Part shown: positions 1 to 8,864 of the stretch, one piece after another
Numbering within the stretch: the first letter of the stretch is position 1
Layout: each line of letters starts with the position of its first letter
Source: Fibrella forsythiae
GTDB lineage: Bacteria; Bacteroidota; Bacteroidia; Cytophagales; Spirosomataceae
Assembly: GCF_017353175.1 (NCBI RefSeq)
Contig: NZ_JAFMYW010000002.1
Location: 930,001-994,000, forward strand
DNA: 64,000 nucleotides
Direction: 5' to 3'
Notes under the pieces: generated by a model
Databases searched by the model: none
What the model was told of the DNA's origin: nothing
Seen by the model: only the letters and a program-made list of their open reading frames with translations
Position numbers and translations under genes: made by a program

Positions 1-702
1 TACAATGGCAACGTGGCCAACACAGCCACGCTGTCGCTGCCGGTGAAAGACGATCCGCGTGACCTGAACCGGATGAGCTACTCCGACAACCAGTTCCGCA
101 GCAAAGTTGTGGTGTATGGTACGCTGCCATCATTCTACGGCGTTACCGTCGGCTTCCGGTATTCGGGCATTGGCGGTACGCGTTACTCATTATTGTCGGG
201 AGCTAACAGCAACGCCGACTTTGTGTCGGGCACGAATGACCTGGCCTTTATCTTCGATCGCAACGGTGAGAACGTACCTGCGAATGTAAAAACAGGCTTG
301 CAGGCTGTGCTTGATAACCCCAACGCTAGCCAGAGTATTAAAGAGTACATCAACGCCTATTCGGGCCGTATTGCCGAGCGGAACGGGGGCATTAACGGCT
401 TCTACGGCATCTTCGATCTGCGGGCCAGCAAGCGGTTCAGGGTTGGTAAAAAGCAAACGATCGACGTATCGGTCGATGTATTCAATCTGGCTAACTTGCT
501 CGACAGAAGCTGGGGTACAAACCAGGCACTGGGAACGCAGGCACTATACGCGCTGGGTATTCCGGCTACATCTACTACGCCAGCCGTTGCGGGTTTCGAC
601 GCCGCCAACAAACGGTTTGTGTACCGGGTAAACACGGCGGGTGTGGTAACGCCATCGGGCGATCCATACCAACTGCAACTTGGGGTACGTTACGGCTTTT
701 AA
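1..702 (+). CDS. TonB-dependent outer-membrane receptor, C-terminal part (5' end outside window)
   Basis: The reading frame is already open at base 1, so only the last 233 residues are seen. They show alternating amphipathic beta-strand segments, a stretch typical of Oar/CarboxypepD_reg-like TonB-dependent receptors (FDLRASKRF ... DVSVDVFNLANLLD) and a terminal strand LQLGVRYGF ending in Phe, the usual outer-membrane barrel signature. The family imports or binds bulky substrates at the outer membrane using TonB energy; the substrate cannot be told from this part. The gene is followed after 26 bp by a secreted glycerophosphodiesterase in the same direction, which could be co-transcribed. The family call is sound; specificity is unknown. 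Confidence 0.85.
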   Translation, partial: YNGNVANTATLSLPVKDDPRDLNRMSYSDNQFRSKVVVYGTLPSFYGVTVGFRYSGIGGTRYSLLSGANSNADFVSGTNDLAFIFDRNGENVPANVKTGLQAVLDNPNASQSIKEYINAYSGRIAERNGGINGFYGIFDLRASKRFRVGKKQTIDVSVDVFNLANLLDRSWGTNQALGTQALYALGIPATSTTPAVAGFDAANKRFVYRVNTAGVVTPSGDPYQLQLGVRYGF

Positions 703-728
703 GTAAAACCCAATCAGTAAAGACAATC

Positions 729-1592
729 ATGAAAAAGATACTTTTAGCCGGCCTGTTGCTAACGTCATCCATGCTTTGGGCGCAAACCCCATTTGACCGG
801 CAGGGGCATCGGGGGTGCCGGGGACTCTTACCCGAAAACACCGTGGCAGCCATGAAAAAGGCAATGGATCTGGGCGTGCAGACGCTTGAACTGGATGTGG
901 TGATTTCGAAAGACAAACAGGTCGTTGTCTCGCACGACAATTACATGGCAGCAACGATTTCGCAAAAACCAGACGGTACACCCGTTACATCGGCCGAAGA
1001 AAAATCGATCAACCTGTATCAGTTGCCGTATACGGAGATCAGGAAGTTTGACGTAGGTATGAAGCCGCATCCACAGTTCAAAGAGCAGCAAAAGTTCGCG
1101 GCCTACAAACCGCTGCTGGCCGAACTGATCGACTCGGTAGAAGCGTATGCCGGGTCGAAAAAATTACCGCTGCCGAAGTACAACGTTGAGATCAAATCTG
1201 CGCCGGAAACCGATGGGGTATACCATCCTGCGCCCGCTGAATTCGTTGATCTGGTCATGGCTATTTGTCAGTCGAAGAAGCTTGGTCAGCGGCTGAATAT
1301 CCAATCGTTCGACGCTCGGCCTCTGCAATTGATCCATCAGAAATACCCGGCCGTGAGGCTGGCGTACCTGACGGCAAACCCAAAATCGGTAGCGGAGAAT
1401 CTGGCCACGCTGGGCTTCACACCGCAGATATACAGTCCATATTACAAGACGGTTACGGCCGAAACGGTAAAGGCCTGTCACCAGCAGAACATGCAGATTA
1501 TTCCCTGGACGGTAAACACGAAAGCCGAAATCGATCAGTTGATGCAACTGGGCGTCAACGGCATTATCACTGACTATCCGAACCTGTTCTGA
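729..1592 (+). CDS. Secreted glycerophosphodiester phosphodiesterase (GDPD family)
   Basis: 287 residues. A signal peptide of about 19 residues (MKKILLAGLL..., cleavage near AQ) leads into a GDPD TIM barrel. The family's catalytic and metal residues are visible: HRG at 27-29, EN at 36-37, ELD at 54-56 and the second catalytic His in HD at 69-70; the end (VNTKAEIDQLMQLGVNGIITDYP) matches the closing strands of the barrel. Members hydrolyse glycerophosphodiesters to glycerol-3-phosphate and an alcohol, here probably in the periplasm. It lies just downstream of a TonB-dependent receptor and is followed by a strong hairpin, so the pair may form the end of one transcription unit. Confidence 0.93.
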   Translation: MKKILLAGLLLTSSMLWAQTPFDRQGHRGCRGLLPENTVAAMKKAMDLGVQTLELDVVISKDKQVVVSHDNYMAATISQKPDGTPVTSAEEKSINLYQLPYTEIRKFDVGMKPHPQFKEQQKFAAYKPLLAELIDSVEAYAGSKKLPLPKYNVEIKSAPETDGVYHPAPAEFVDLVMAICQSKKLGQRLNIQSFDARPLQLIHQKYPAVRLAYLTANPKSVAENLATLGFTPQIYSPYYKTVTAETVKACHQQNMQIIPWTVNTKAEIDQLMQLGVNGIITDYPNLF

Positions 1593-1603
1593 GAACAAGC
1601 GTA

Positions 1604-1669
1604 CAGGTAGTTAAAAAGGCAAAGTCCTCGGAGATGATTCTCCTAGGACTTTGCCTTTTTAACTACCTG
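1604..1669. terminator. Long perfect hairpin, bidirectional terminator between convergent genes
   Basis: A perfect 25-bp inverted repeat (1604-1628 with 1645-1669), extended inward after one mismatch by another 5 bp around a TGAT tip. The arms contain A- and T-runs, so either strand can give a stem followed by U-rich sequence. It sits between the converging glycerophosphodiesterase and lipoprotein genes. Confidence 0.85.
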
Positions 1670-1685
1670 AGGCCAGTAACGCCGC

Positions 1686-2204
1686 TTACTGCTTTGTCAG
1701 CTCTACGACATAGGTAGTAGGTACTGGATTGCCGATAGGGTCTGTCGCTAATTTTGCCGTTAGTGTGGCCGTGGTGGTGGTGAAAACACGAGTTCCTGAA
1801 ACGGTTTGAGCATTCGACGTTAATGTAACCTGATTACCAGACTCAGTGTAGGTCGTTGTTTGGCCAAAAAATGCACCAACAATCTGTTTCGTGAAGGTGG
1901 CGTTGGTGCAAGTGGCTTGTGTTGCTATGTTGTTGGTAACTGTCCCATTTGTATTGAAGGTGATCACGGCATCATTCAGGCAAGTCTCGCCTAGTAACTG
2001 AAGGCCGGCACGTATATTCGTAAAGCTCGCACCCATATACACAAAAGCTGGATCAACGGTAAGACCAGTAATTTTCCAACTGCCCTGCAGGGATGTCAGC
2101 GTAGTAGGTCCGGGGTCTGAGTTGCTGCTTTTGCAGCCAAACGTTATCGTCAGGATAACCAGAAGTAGGGTAGCTGCTGTGGTAATGCGTGATGTAGGTT
2201 TCAT
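1686..2204 (-). CDS. Lipoprotein, lipocalin-like
   Basis: 172 residues from the ATG at 2204, preferred over an upstream start at 2333 because it begins a classical lipoprotein signal: Met-Lys, a hydrophobic core, then TFGC as lipobox, followed by a Ser/Asp/Pro tether (KSSNSDPGP). The mature part has the plan of small Bacteroidota lipocalin-like proteins: an LxGSW motif at its start (LQGSWKITG), then beta strands with two Cys residues (ETCLNDAV, ATCTNATF) and a Thr-rich end. It is probably an outer-membrane or periplasmic lipoprotein; no ligand can be inferred. It is 137 bp from the YdcF-like gene upstream on the same strand. Confidence 0.75.
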   Translation of the reverse strand: MKPTSRITTAATLLLVILTITFGCKSSNSDPGPTTLTSLQGSWKITGLTVDPAFVYMGASFTNIRAGLQLLGETCLNDAVITFNTNGTVTNNIATQATCTNATFTKQIVGAFFGQTTTYTESGNQVTLTSNAQTVSGTRVFTTTTATLTAKLATDPIGNPVPTTYVVELTKQ

Positions 2205-2341
2205 AAGGTTCGATTGTATAATCTGAATGTTAGCCAAAAAACGTGCGGAAATGGGTTTTCTGCATGATTTCGCCCATTTTTTGGCATAATATGTATTGAG
2301 TGGCGGTATGGAAAAAGAAATCGCATTACACATGAAATGAC

Positions 2342-3130
2342 TTAAATGTATCCGGCTACCCTATAGGTAACGTACCCAAACACCTCTCTGATGAGATGCA
2401 TGGCATCGGAAAAATCATCTTCATGGGGAACAAGCAGGTTAACCAGGGCAAACGTTCTGCGCTTGTGAATGTAGGCCGCCGGAAACGGAGTTGCCTGAAT
2501 TCCCGCTCTGGTGAAACAGCCCATTGCCCGCCGCAGGTGAAACGCCGACGTGACCAGGACGCACCGATCGGTGTGAAACCTAGACCGGAGTACCTTCGCT
2601 GAGAACTGAGCATTTTCGTAGGTGTTGCGTGAGTGGGTTTCCCAGATCAGGTCTCGGGCCGGTATGCCAGCCAGGTGCAGGAACCGCATGCCTTCCAGTC
2701 CTTCGTGTAGCGCCTCGGTGTTCATGAAAAACAGATCCGTGCTGCCGCCACTGATCAGGATCTTCTGTACCCGCCCCGTCTTATACAGATAGAGCGCCTG
2801 CCCCAGCCGGTCAGCCTGCGTGGAGAGCATGGGGCGGGCGGGCGTAACCGGTAATTGTGAGTTGGTTAAGCCGCCCGTTAAGACCACGGCAACCGTAGCC
2901 GAGGTGTCGTTGAGGGCGCGCGGCATTGGTGGTACGCACCCATTCAGTTCCCAGACCCGGGCCAGTTCATTGACCAGAAAACTGTTGCCCAACAGCCAGA
3001 AGACACCAAGCGATACGACCAGAAGCCGCTTCCTGAAACGCGGAAAAAGCAGTGCCCCCGCCAGGGCAGCCAGTAGCCATCCGGCCGGTGTGAGGAAATA
3101 GCCTGCCGTTTTCGACAGAAAGTAGAACAT
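2342..3130 (-). CDS. YdcF/ElyC/SanA-type DUF218 membrane protein
   Basis: 262 residues. Two hydrophobic segments near the N-terminus (about residues 10-30 and 36-55) are followed by a DUF218 domain: VVLTGG at about 84-89, then KILISGGS, an ENA motif (SRNTYENAQFS) and the conserved VLVTSAFHLRRAMGCF. DUF218 proteins of the ElyC/SanA group are inner-membrane proteins tied to envelope integrity and lipid-carrier metabolism in enterobacteria; the biochemical activity is poorly defined. It reads toward the lipocalin-like lipoprotein gene and away from the TlpA-like pair. Confidence 0.85.
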   Translation of the reverse strand: MFYFLSKTAGYFLTPAGWLLAALAGALLFPRFRKRLLVVSLGVFWLLGNSFLVNELARVWELNGCVPPMPRALNDTSATVAVVLTGGLTNSQLPVTPARPMLSTQADRLGQALYLYKTGRVQKILISGGSTDLFFMNTEALHEGLEGMRFLHLAGIPARDLIWETHSRNTYENAQFSAKVLRSRFHTDRCVLVTSAFHLRRAMGCFTRAGIQATPFPAAYIHKRRTFALVNLLVPHEDDFSDAMHLIREVFGYVTYRVAGYI

Positions 3131-3189
3131 AGATTCGTTAATGATTCGTTAATAGAAAGTTCAGCCCTGTTTGTATGGACGATGAACGC

Positions 3190-3203
3190 TTATTTTTGTC
3201 GTA
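3190..3203 (+). promoter_or_regulatory. Candidate -7 element immediately upstream of a start codon
   Basis: TATTTTTG at 3190-3197 matches the Bacteroidota TANNTTTG -7 box. A TTTG at 3170-3173 is upstream, but the 16-nt spacing is shorter than the usual 19-21. If used, transcription would begin at or next to the ATG at 3203, giving a nearly leaderless mRNA. Confidence 0.35.
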
Positions 3204-4669
3204 TGAAACGTCGTAACTTCTTCTTCTTGTTGATGCTGGGTCTGCTGCCCATGCTGACTTTTGCCCAGACTACGCCGGAGGGGCACCGAATTGCGGGGCG
3301 AATCCGGGGGGTGAAAGATACCACCGTTGTGCTGGCCCATTACCAGTACGATCCCACGCATTACGTCCCGAAAGATACGGCCCGGGTTGATGCCAACGGG
3401 AATTTTGTCTTTCAGGGCAAAAAATCGCTGCCCGGTGGTCTGTACCTGATCGTGTTGCCGAAGGGGCGCTACTTCGACATGATGCTGGCTGAACAACAGT
3501 TTTCGTTTGAGACCGACACCGCCAACTTCATCAAGAACATGAAGATTACAGGCTCTGTTGAAAACCAGGCTTTCTACGGTTATCAACAGAAATTGAATGA
3601 AGTGTTCGAGGAGATGCGGCAACTGGATAAGCAACCTAAAACGGATGCATCGGCTCAGCGTGTGAAAGATTTACAGACGCAGGCACGCACCTATCGCACT
3701 GATTTTCTGACTAAGAACAAATCATTACTTACGGCAAAAGTTCTGCTCGCTTCGGCAGACCCCGACGTACCTGCGCCGCCAAAAGCCGCCAATGGTCGCC
3801 CCGATTCGCTCTGGCAATTCTCATATTACAAGAATCACTTCTGGGATAACTTCGATCTGAGCGACGAACGCATGCTGCGGACGCCGTTGCTGCAACCTAA
3901 AATTGATCGGTATATCAAAGACCTTACCGTTCAGCAGGTTGACTCGCTGAGCAAGGAGGCCGATTACCTGGTGGGCAAAGCCAGCGCCAATAAAGACATG
4001 AAGACCTACATGATCTGGTACCTCACCAGTCAGTATGAGCGCCCTAAAGTGCTGGGAACCGATGGCCTGTTCATTCACATGGTGGAGAAATACTGGTTGA
4101 CCCGCCAAATGCCCAACATCGACTCGGCCACTATGAAAACCGTGTCTGAGCGGGTGGCCGTGCTGAAACCCCTGCAGGTCGGAAAAACGTTTGCCATGCC
4201 TGCCGTGGGCGATACGTTGGCCCGTCCGTTGAGCTTCAATAACCTCAGCGCTGCCGATTATACCATTATGTTCTTCTACGCCCCACACTGCGGCCATTGC
4301 CGGGAGGCAGCACCGAAGGTGAAGAAATTCACCGATTCGCCCGCCGGAAAAGGCATAAAAGTGGTGGCGATCGCCATTGAAGATTCAAAAGAAGACTGGA
4401 AGAAATTCATTCGGGAATTTAAACTCACCGACTGGACGCACGGCTACGACCATAAGCAGCAGATCGACTTCCGGCGGCAATATGACGTAGCCACAACACC
4501 AACGCTCTACGTGTTGGATAAGAATAAGAAAATTATTGCCCGTGGTTTGCCCGCCGAGCAGGTAGAAGACTTTCTGAACTTCACGCGCAAGCAGGCTGCC
4601 CTGACAACGCCTGCCAAAGCGGCCCCTGCCAAGGCCGCCGCTGCGAAACCCAGGGCAAACAGCCGCTAG
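3203..4669 (+). CDS. TlpA-like thioredoxin-fold protein with DUF4369-type N-terminus (copy 1)
   Basis: 488 residues from the ATG at 3203, which begins a clear signal peptide (MKRRNFFFLLMLGLLPML, cleavage after FAQ); an in-frame ATG seven codons earlier is less likely. The N-terminal beta domain (GHRIAGRIRGVKDTTVVLAHY, FVFQGKKSLPGGLYLI) is DUF4369-like and a helical middle region resembles DUF5106. The C-terminal thioredoxin fold has its active site CGHC at about 363-366 and the cis-Pro loop (TTPTLYVLD). The tail is Ala/Lys/Pro-rich (TPAKAAPAKAAAAK). Such proteins are periplasmic thiol-disulfide oxidoreductases. A closely similar paralogue follows in tandem after an 88-bp gap holding a perfect hairpin. 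Confidence 0.88.
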   Translation: MKRRNFFFLLMLGLLPMLTFAQTTPEGHRIAGRIRGVKDTTVVLAHYQYDPTHYVPKDTARVDANGNFVFQGKKSLPGGLYLIVLPKGRYFDMMLAEQQFSFETDTANFIKNMKITGSVENQAFYGYQQKLNEVFEEMRQLDKQPKTDASAQRVKDLQTQARTYRTDFLTKNKSLLTAKVLLASADPDVPAPPKAANGRPDSLWQFSYYKNHFWDNFDLSDERMLRTPLLQPKIDRYIKDLTVQQVDSLSKEADYLVGKASANKDMKTYMIWYLTSQYERPKVLGTDGLFIHMVEKYWLTRQMPNIDSATMKTVSERVAVLKPLQVGKTFAMPAVGDTLARPLSFNNLSAADYTIMFFYAPHCGHCREAAPKVKKFTDSPAGKGIKVVAIAIEDSKEDWKKFIREFKLTDWTHGYDHKQQIDFRRQYDVATTPTLYVLDKNKKIIARGLPAEQVEDFLNFTRKQAALTTPAKAAPAKAAAAKPRANSR

Positions 4670-4694
4670 CCGAGACTATGGCCCGTTTTTTGTC

Positions 4695-4748
4695 GGTGAT
4701 GATTTTACAGGTACGTTACCAAAGCAACGTACCTGTAAAATCATCACC
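4695..4748. terminator. Perfect 23-bp hairpin containing an inverted pair of the GGTACGT word
   Basis: 4695-4717 pairs perfectly with 4726-4748 around an 8-nt loop (ACCAAAGC). Each arm carries the over-represented word (AGGTACGTT at 4709-4717, AACGTACCT at 4726-4734). It fills most of the gap between two tandem paralogues. No long U-run follows on the + strand, so termination is possible but not certain. Confidence 0.7.
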
Positions 4749-4757
4749 CATACAGCC

Positions 4758-6206
4758 ATGAATCGTTTTTTACTGATTGCGCTTTGCGCACTCGTGAGTA
4801 GTCTGGGCGCCTCTGCCCAGTCTCCTGCTTCATCCGGCTTCCGCATCGAAGGACGGATTCAGGGAATGCGCGACACCACCATTACGCTCGCCCATTATTT
4901 CGGTTATAACCAGTCTATTCCCAAAGACACGGCCCGGATCGATAGCGACGGTCGGTTTGTGTTCGAAGGGAATAAACCGTTGCCCGGTGGTCTGTATATC
5001 GTGATTCCGCCCATGAAAAAGCAACGGTATATTGAACTGGTGCTGGCCGTGGGTACGTCCCGTTTCTCGTTCGAGACGGACACCGTCAATTTTGTTGGAA
5101 ACATGCGCGTTACGGGTTCGCCTGATAATGAAGCGTTTTATGCCTATCAGAAACAGATGGGCGCGCTGGCCGAAGAGAACAAGGCAATCGAATTACAGGC
5201 CCAGTTCCGGCCCGATAAAGTTGCTCAATTGAACCTGCAACGCCAGTCGGTAGAGCTGAAGCAGCGGGTGCGGCAGGTACAGAAACAGTATATCGGTATG
5301 CCCGACTCGCTGTTTGTTCCCAAACTGCTGCGGGCTATGAAAGACCCGGACGTACCGGCAGCGCCCCGGCTTAAAAACGGTAAGATCGACTCCACGTTTC
5401 AGTACATCTACTATAAAACCCACTTCTGGGATAACTTCGATTTCTCGGATGAACGACTCGTTCGTACGCCAATTTTTCAGCGAAAAATTGACCGTTATCT
5501 GCAGGAACTAACCTCTCCGTCGGTCGATTCGCTGATCAAAAGCGCAGATTTTATCGTAGCAAAGGCGCGGGCCAATAAGGATATGCTGTCATACGCTATC
5601 TGGTACATTACCAGCCAGTATGAGCGCCCCCGCGTTATGGGAACCGACGGCCTTTTTGTGCACATGGCCGAAGCCTATTACCTGTCTGGAGCCATGCCTG
5701 CGTCTGACCCGGCCACCGTCGAGAATATTCGCAAGCGGGTTGAAACCATCAAACCGTTGCTGGTTGGAAAGCCGTTTCCCGTTATTGCCATGAGCGATAC
5801 GCTGCGTCGGCCGGTTGAGTTGAAAACGGTGACGGCTGATTACACCGTGCTGTTTTTTTATGATCCCACCTGCGTGCACTGCCGCGAATCGATGCCCGCC
5901 CTGAAACAATTCGCTACCGATTCGATCAAGAGTAAAGGAGTACGGTTCTGCGCCATTGCGGTTGACAACAGCCCCGATGCCTGGCAGAAGTTTATCCGCG
6001 AGTACGGTATTCAGAATTGGGTGAACGGTTATGACTTCACCTTCCGAACCGATTACCGTAAACAGTTCGACGTGCTGAAAACGCCGACGCTTTACGTACT
6101 CGACAAAGACAAGATTATTCTGGCGCGCGCACTTCCTGCCGAGCAGGTAGGCGATTTTATTCAGTTTCAACGCCGTCTGACCCAGCAACTGGCAACGCGG
6201 AAGTAA
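4758..6206 (+). CDS. TlpA-like thioredoxin-fold protein with DUF4369-type N-terminus (copy 2)
   Basis: 482 residues, colinear with the preceding gene over its whole length: signal peptide MNRFLLIALCALVSSLGASAQ, a beta-rich DUF4369-like domain (FRIEGRIQGMRDTTITLAHY), a helical middle with the shared FLxHFWDNFDxSDER and ITSQYERPRVMGTDGLF blocks, then a thioredoxin fold with active site CVHC at 372-375 and the cis-Pro loop KTPTLYVLD. The dipeptide between the cysteines differs from copy 1 (VH against GH), which in this fold tunes redox potential, so the paralogues may have diverged in role. It lacks the Ala/Lys-rich tail of copy 1. Probably periplasmic. Confidence 0.88.
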   Translation: MNRFLLIALCALVSSLGASAQSPASSGFRIEGRIQGMRDTTITLAHYFGYNQSIPKDTARIDSDGRFVFEGNKPLPGGLYIVIPPMKKQRYIELVLAVGTSRFSFETDTVNFVGNMRVTGSPDNEAFYAYQKQMGALAEENKAIELQAQFRPDKVAQLNLQRQSVELKQRVRQVQKQYIGMPDSLFVPKLLRAMKDPDVPAAPRLKNGKIDSTFQYIYYKTHFWDNFDFSDERLVRTPIFQRKIDRYLQELTSPSVDSLIKSADFIVAKARANKDMLSYAIWYITSQYERPRVMGTDGLFVHMAEAYYLSGAMPASDPATVENIRKRVETIKPLLVGKPFPVIAMSDTLRRPVELKTVTADYTVLFFYDPTCVHCRESMPALKQFATDSIKSKGVRFCAIAVDNSPDAWQKFIREYGIQNWVNGYDFTFRTDYRKQFDVLKTPTLYVLDKDKIILARALPAEQVGDFIQFQRRLTQQLATRK

Positions 6207-6260
6207 GCGGTGCAACGGTAACGTACCTGGCGTGCACAAAAACAGCTCGAAATAAGTATG

Positions 6261-6294
6261 TTGCCCGGTTCTATCGTATGATGGGGCCGGGCAA
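6261..6294 (+). repeat. Short inverted repeat in the leader of the S9 peptidase gene
   Basis: TTGCCCGG (6261-6268) is complementary to CCGGGCAA (6287-6294), an 8-bp GC-rich stem with an 18-nt loop, ending 13 nt before the ATG at 6308. It could form in the 5' leader and affect translation. Confidence 0.4.
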
Positions 6295-6307
6295 TGTATT
6301 TTGCGGC

Positions 6308-8842
6308 ATGAAACACATCTTCGTCAGCTTGCTTCTTTTGGTTGGTGCGTTGCCCGCACTGGCTCAACCATCAAAACCTGCGCTCACCGTCGAGACCATC
6401 ATGCAGGATCCCCGACAATGGGTAGGTACGTCGCCGTCGGGTGTATTCTGGAGTGATGACTCAAAGACCATCTACTTCAGCTGGAATCCGGATAAGGCAC
6501 TGGGCGATTCACTGTATAAAATCACGCTGGTCAACGGCAACTATGTTTCGTCAGCAAAGCCTGTAAAAGTATCTGTAGCCGAGCGGCGTACGCTGACGCC
6601 AAACGACGCCGTGTATAACCGCGCACGAACCATGCGCGTCTATGACAAGTACGGTGACCTCTTCCTGCTCGATCGCCAGACGGGTAAGGTGCGTACCCTA
6701 ACCAGCACCGTTGATCGGGAAAGTAATCCGGTGTTTTCAAGCGATGAAAAGGCCATTCTCTTCACCCGTTCCAGCAACCTGTATCGCCTCGATCTGGCCT
6801 CGGGCTTAACCGAACAACTCACCAATTTCGACCCCGGCGCCAAACGCCCTACGCCTAATAGCAACAGCCAGGAATCGTGGCTGAAGCGCGATCAGTTAGC
6901 TCTTTTCGACGTACTCCGCCAGCGCAAGGCAAAACGCGACGAAGCCGAACGCGATACGAAAGCTGAACAGCCCCGCCGCCCCAAAACGATCTATACGGAG
7001 GGTAAATCCGTGATGAACCCAAGCCTGAGCCCCGACGGGCGCGTGGTGACGTTTGCCTTGATGAAAGCGGCCACGGGTGCCAAGTCGACGATTGTGCCCA
7101 GCTTTGTTACCGAATCCGGATTCACGGAAGATTTGCCCGGCCGCACTAAAGTTGGGGCGCCGCTGTCTGCGGTAGAGTTCATGGTTTACGATGTGGCCCG
7201 CGATACGGCACTAGCGGTAAGTTTGGCCAATCTGCCCGGTATTACCGACAAACCCGATTACCTGATGCCCACCGCCGTAACCAGCGGATCGGCAACGGTG
7301 GCTGGCAGGTCAACCGTAAGTGCTGCCGAAAAAACACCTACTGATACCACAAAGAAGCTGGCGGCTGACTTGAAAAAAGCGGCGAACCGTCCTGTATTCG
7401 TGGGCGCTCCCGTATGGACAGACGCTCCTAATGGTCGGTACGCCATTATTGCGGTACGGGCCATCGACAATAAAGACCGCTGGCTAATGCTGCTCGATAC
7501 GGAGAAACCAACCACGCTCAAACTCCTTGACCGGCAACGCGACGAAGCCTGGGTTGGCGGGCCGGGTATTGGCGGCGGGTTCTCGTCAGGTACGTTGGGC
7601 TGGCTCGATGATCAGACAATCTATTTCCAGTCGGAAACAGACGGGTATTCACATCTCTACTCAATGAACGTGCTGACGGGGCAACGTACCCAACTGACGA
7701 AAGGCCGGTTTGAAGTACAGCAGGTTGTGTTGTCGGCCGATAAAAAGATGTTTTACCTGACCACCAACGAAGTGCATCCCGGCGAACAGCATTTCTACCG
7801 CATGGCCGTAACCGGTGGGCAACGTACCCAACTTACAACCATGACCGGTGCCAGCGATGCCACTCTGTCGCCCGATGAATCGCAGATGGTGGTTCGTTAT
7901 TCAACTGGTAATAAGCCCTGGGAGCTTTTCCTGATGAGTAACCCAACAGTTGGTGGTAGCCCTAAAAAAACTACATCAGCCAGAAAAACAGTGGTAAGCA
8001 ACGTACCTGGGAACTCCGTTCAACTCACTACGAGCACAACAGATGCATTCCGCACGTACCCCTGGCGCGATGCCGAGGTAGTAACCATTCCAGCCCGCGA
8101 CGGCCAGCCGATCTACGCCCGAATCTATAAACCCGCGACTGACGCGTCTGTAAAAGCCAATGGGAAGGCGGTCATATTCGTGCATGGAGCGGGTTACCTG
8201 CAAAATGCGCACAAGTGGTGGAGCCAGTATTTCCGCGAGTATATGTTCCACAATTTGCTGGTAGACAAAGGGTATACCGTGCTCGATATCGACTACCGGG
8301 GTTCAGCCGGTTACGGCCGCAACTGGCGGACGGGTATCTATCGCTTCATGGGGGGCAAAGACCTCACCGATCACGTAGATGCCGCCGACTGGCTGGTGAA
8401 AAACCACGGCGTCGATGCCAAACGGATCGGCATTTACGGTGGTTCATATGGCGGCTTCATCACGCTCATGGGTATGTTCACCACACCCGACGTGTTCAAG
8501 GCCGGTGCGGCCCTGCGCCCCGTTACCGACTGGGCAGCTTACAACCATGGTTACACCAGCAATATTCTGAATGAACCCTATTCCGATACGCTGGCTTACC
8601 GCCGGTCATCGCCGATCTACCACGCCGCTGGCCTGAAAGGGCATCTGCTCATCTGCCACGGTATGGTCGACGTGAACGTGCATTTTCAGGATGCCGTGCG
8701 CCTCACCCAACGCCTGATTGAGTTGAAAAAAGAGAACTGGGAATTGGCCCCGTATCCCGTTGAAGATCACGGTTTTGTTGAGCCCACCAGCTGGATGGAC
8801 GAATACAAACGTATCCTGAAACTGTTCGAGGAACGATTGTAG
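6308..8842 (+). CDS. S9 family (prolyl oligopeptidase type) secreted serine peptidase
   Basis: 844 residues from the ATG at 6308, chosen because it starts a signal peptide (MKHIFVSLLLLVGALPALAQ). A long beta-propeller-like region contains WD-like blocks (LTPNDAVYNRARTMRVYDKYG, SPDGRVVTFAL, LSADKKMFYLTTNE). The C-terminal alpha/beta hydrolase domain shows the nucleophile in GGSYGG near residue 713, the Asp in CHGMVDVNV near 787 and the His in VEDHGF near 820, with the oxyanion-region motif DIDYRGSAGYG. Members cleave short peptides, often after Pro or Ala, in the periplasm. It is somewhat longer than typical DPP4-like members. Its last 80 bp recur at 9466-9545. Confidence 0.9.
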   Translation: MKHIFVSLLLLVGALPALAQPSKPALTVETIMQDPRQWVGTSPSGVFWSDDSKTIYFSWNPDKALGDSLYKITLVNGNYVSSAKPVKVSVAERRTLTPNDAVYNRARTMRVYDKYGDLFLLDRQTGKVRTLTSTVDRESNPVFSSDEKAILFTRSSNLYRLDLASGLTEQLTNFDPGAKRPTPNSNSQESWLKRDQLALFDVLRQRKAKRDEAERDTKAEQPRRPKTIYTEGKSVMNPSLSPDGRVVTFALMKAATGAKSTIVPSFVTESGFTEDLPGRTKVGAPLSAVEFMVYDVARDTALAVSLANLPGITDKPDYLMPTAVTSGSATVAGRSTVSAAEKTPTDTTKKLAADLKKAANRPVFVGAPVWTDAPNGRYAIIAVRAIDNKDRWLMLLDTEKPTTLKLLDRQRDEAWVGGPGIGGGFSSGTLGWLDDQTIYFQSETDGYSHLYSMNVLTGQRTQLTKGRFEVQQVVLSADKKMFYLTTNEVHPGEQHFYRMAVTGGQRTQLTTMTGASDATLSPDESQMVVRYSTGNKPWELFLMSNPTVGGSPKKTTSARKTVVSNVPGNSVQLTTSTTDAFRTYPWRDAEVVTIPARDGQPIYARIYKPATDASVKANGKAVIFVHGAGYLQNAHKWWSQYFREYMFHNLLVDKGYTVLDIDYRGSAGYGRNWRTGIYRFMGGKDLTDHVDAADWLVKNHGVDAKRIGIYGGSYGGFITLMGMFTTPDVFKAGAALRPVTDWAAYNHGYTSNILNEPYSDTLAYRRSSPIYHAAGLKGHLLICHGMVDVNVHFQDAVRLTQRLIELKKENWELAPYPVEDHGFVEPTSWMDEYKRILKLFEERL
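8763..8842 (+). repeat. Direct repeat copy A (functional 3' end of the S9 peptidase gene)
   Basis: This 80-bp segment encodes the last 26 residues and stop of the peptidase. It matches 9466-9545 with six substitutions in the codons plus a TAG/TGA difference at the stop. The two copies are offset by 703 bp and flank the DUF4160/DUF2442 pair. Confidence 0.9.
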
Positions 8843-8864
8843 CTAGTCATTATTTTTCCACATC

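Noticed and set aside
690-4709. Gap of 4 kb without GGTACGT as a foreign island
   Set aside because: At the observed density such a gap is not unlikely among about 85 intervals, and the genes there look native.
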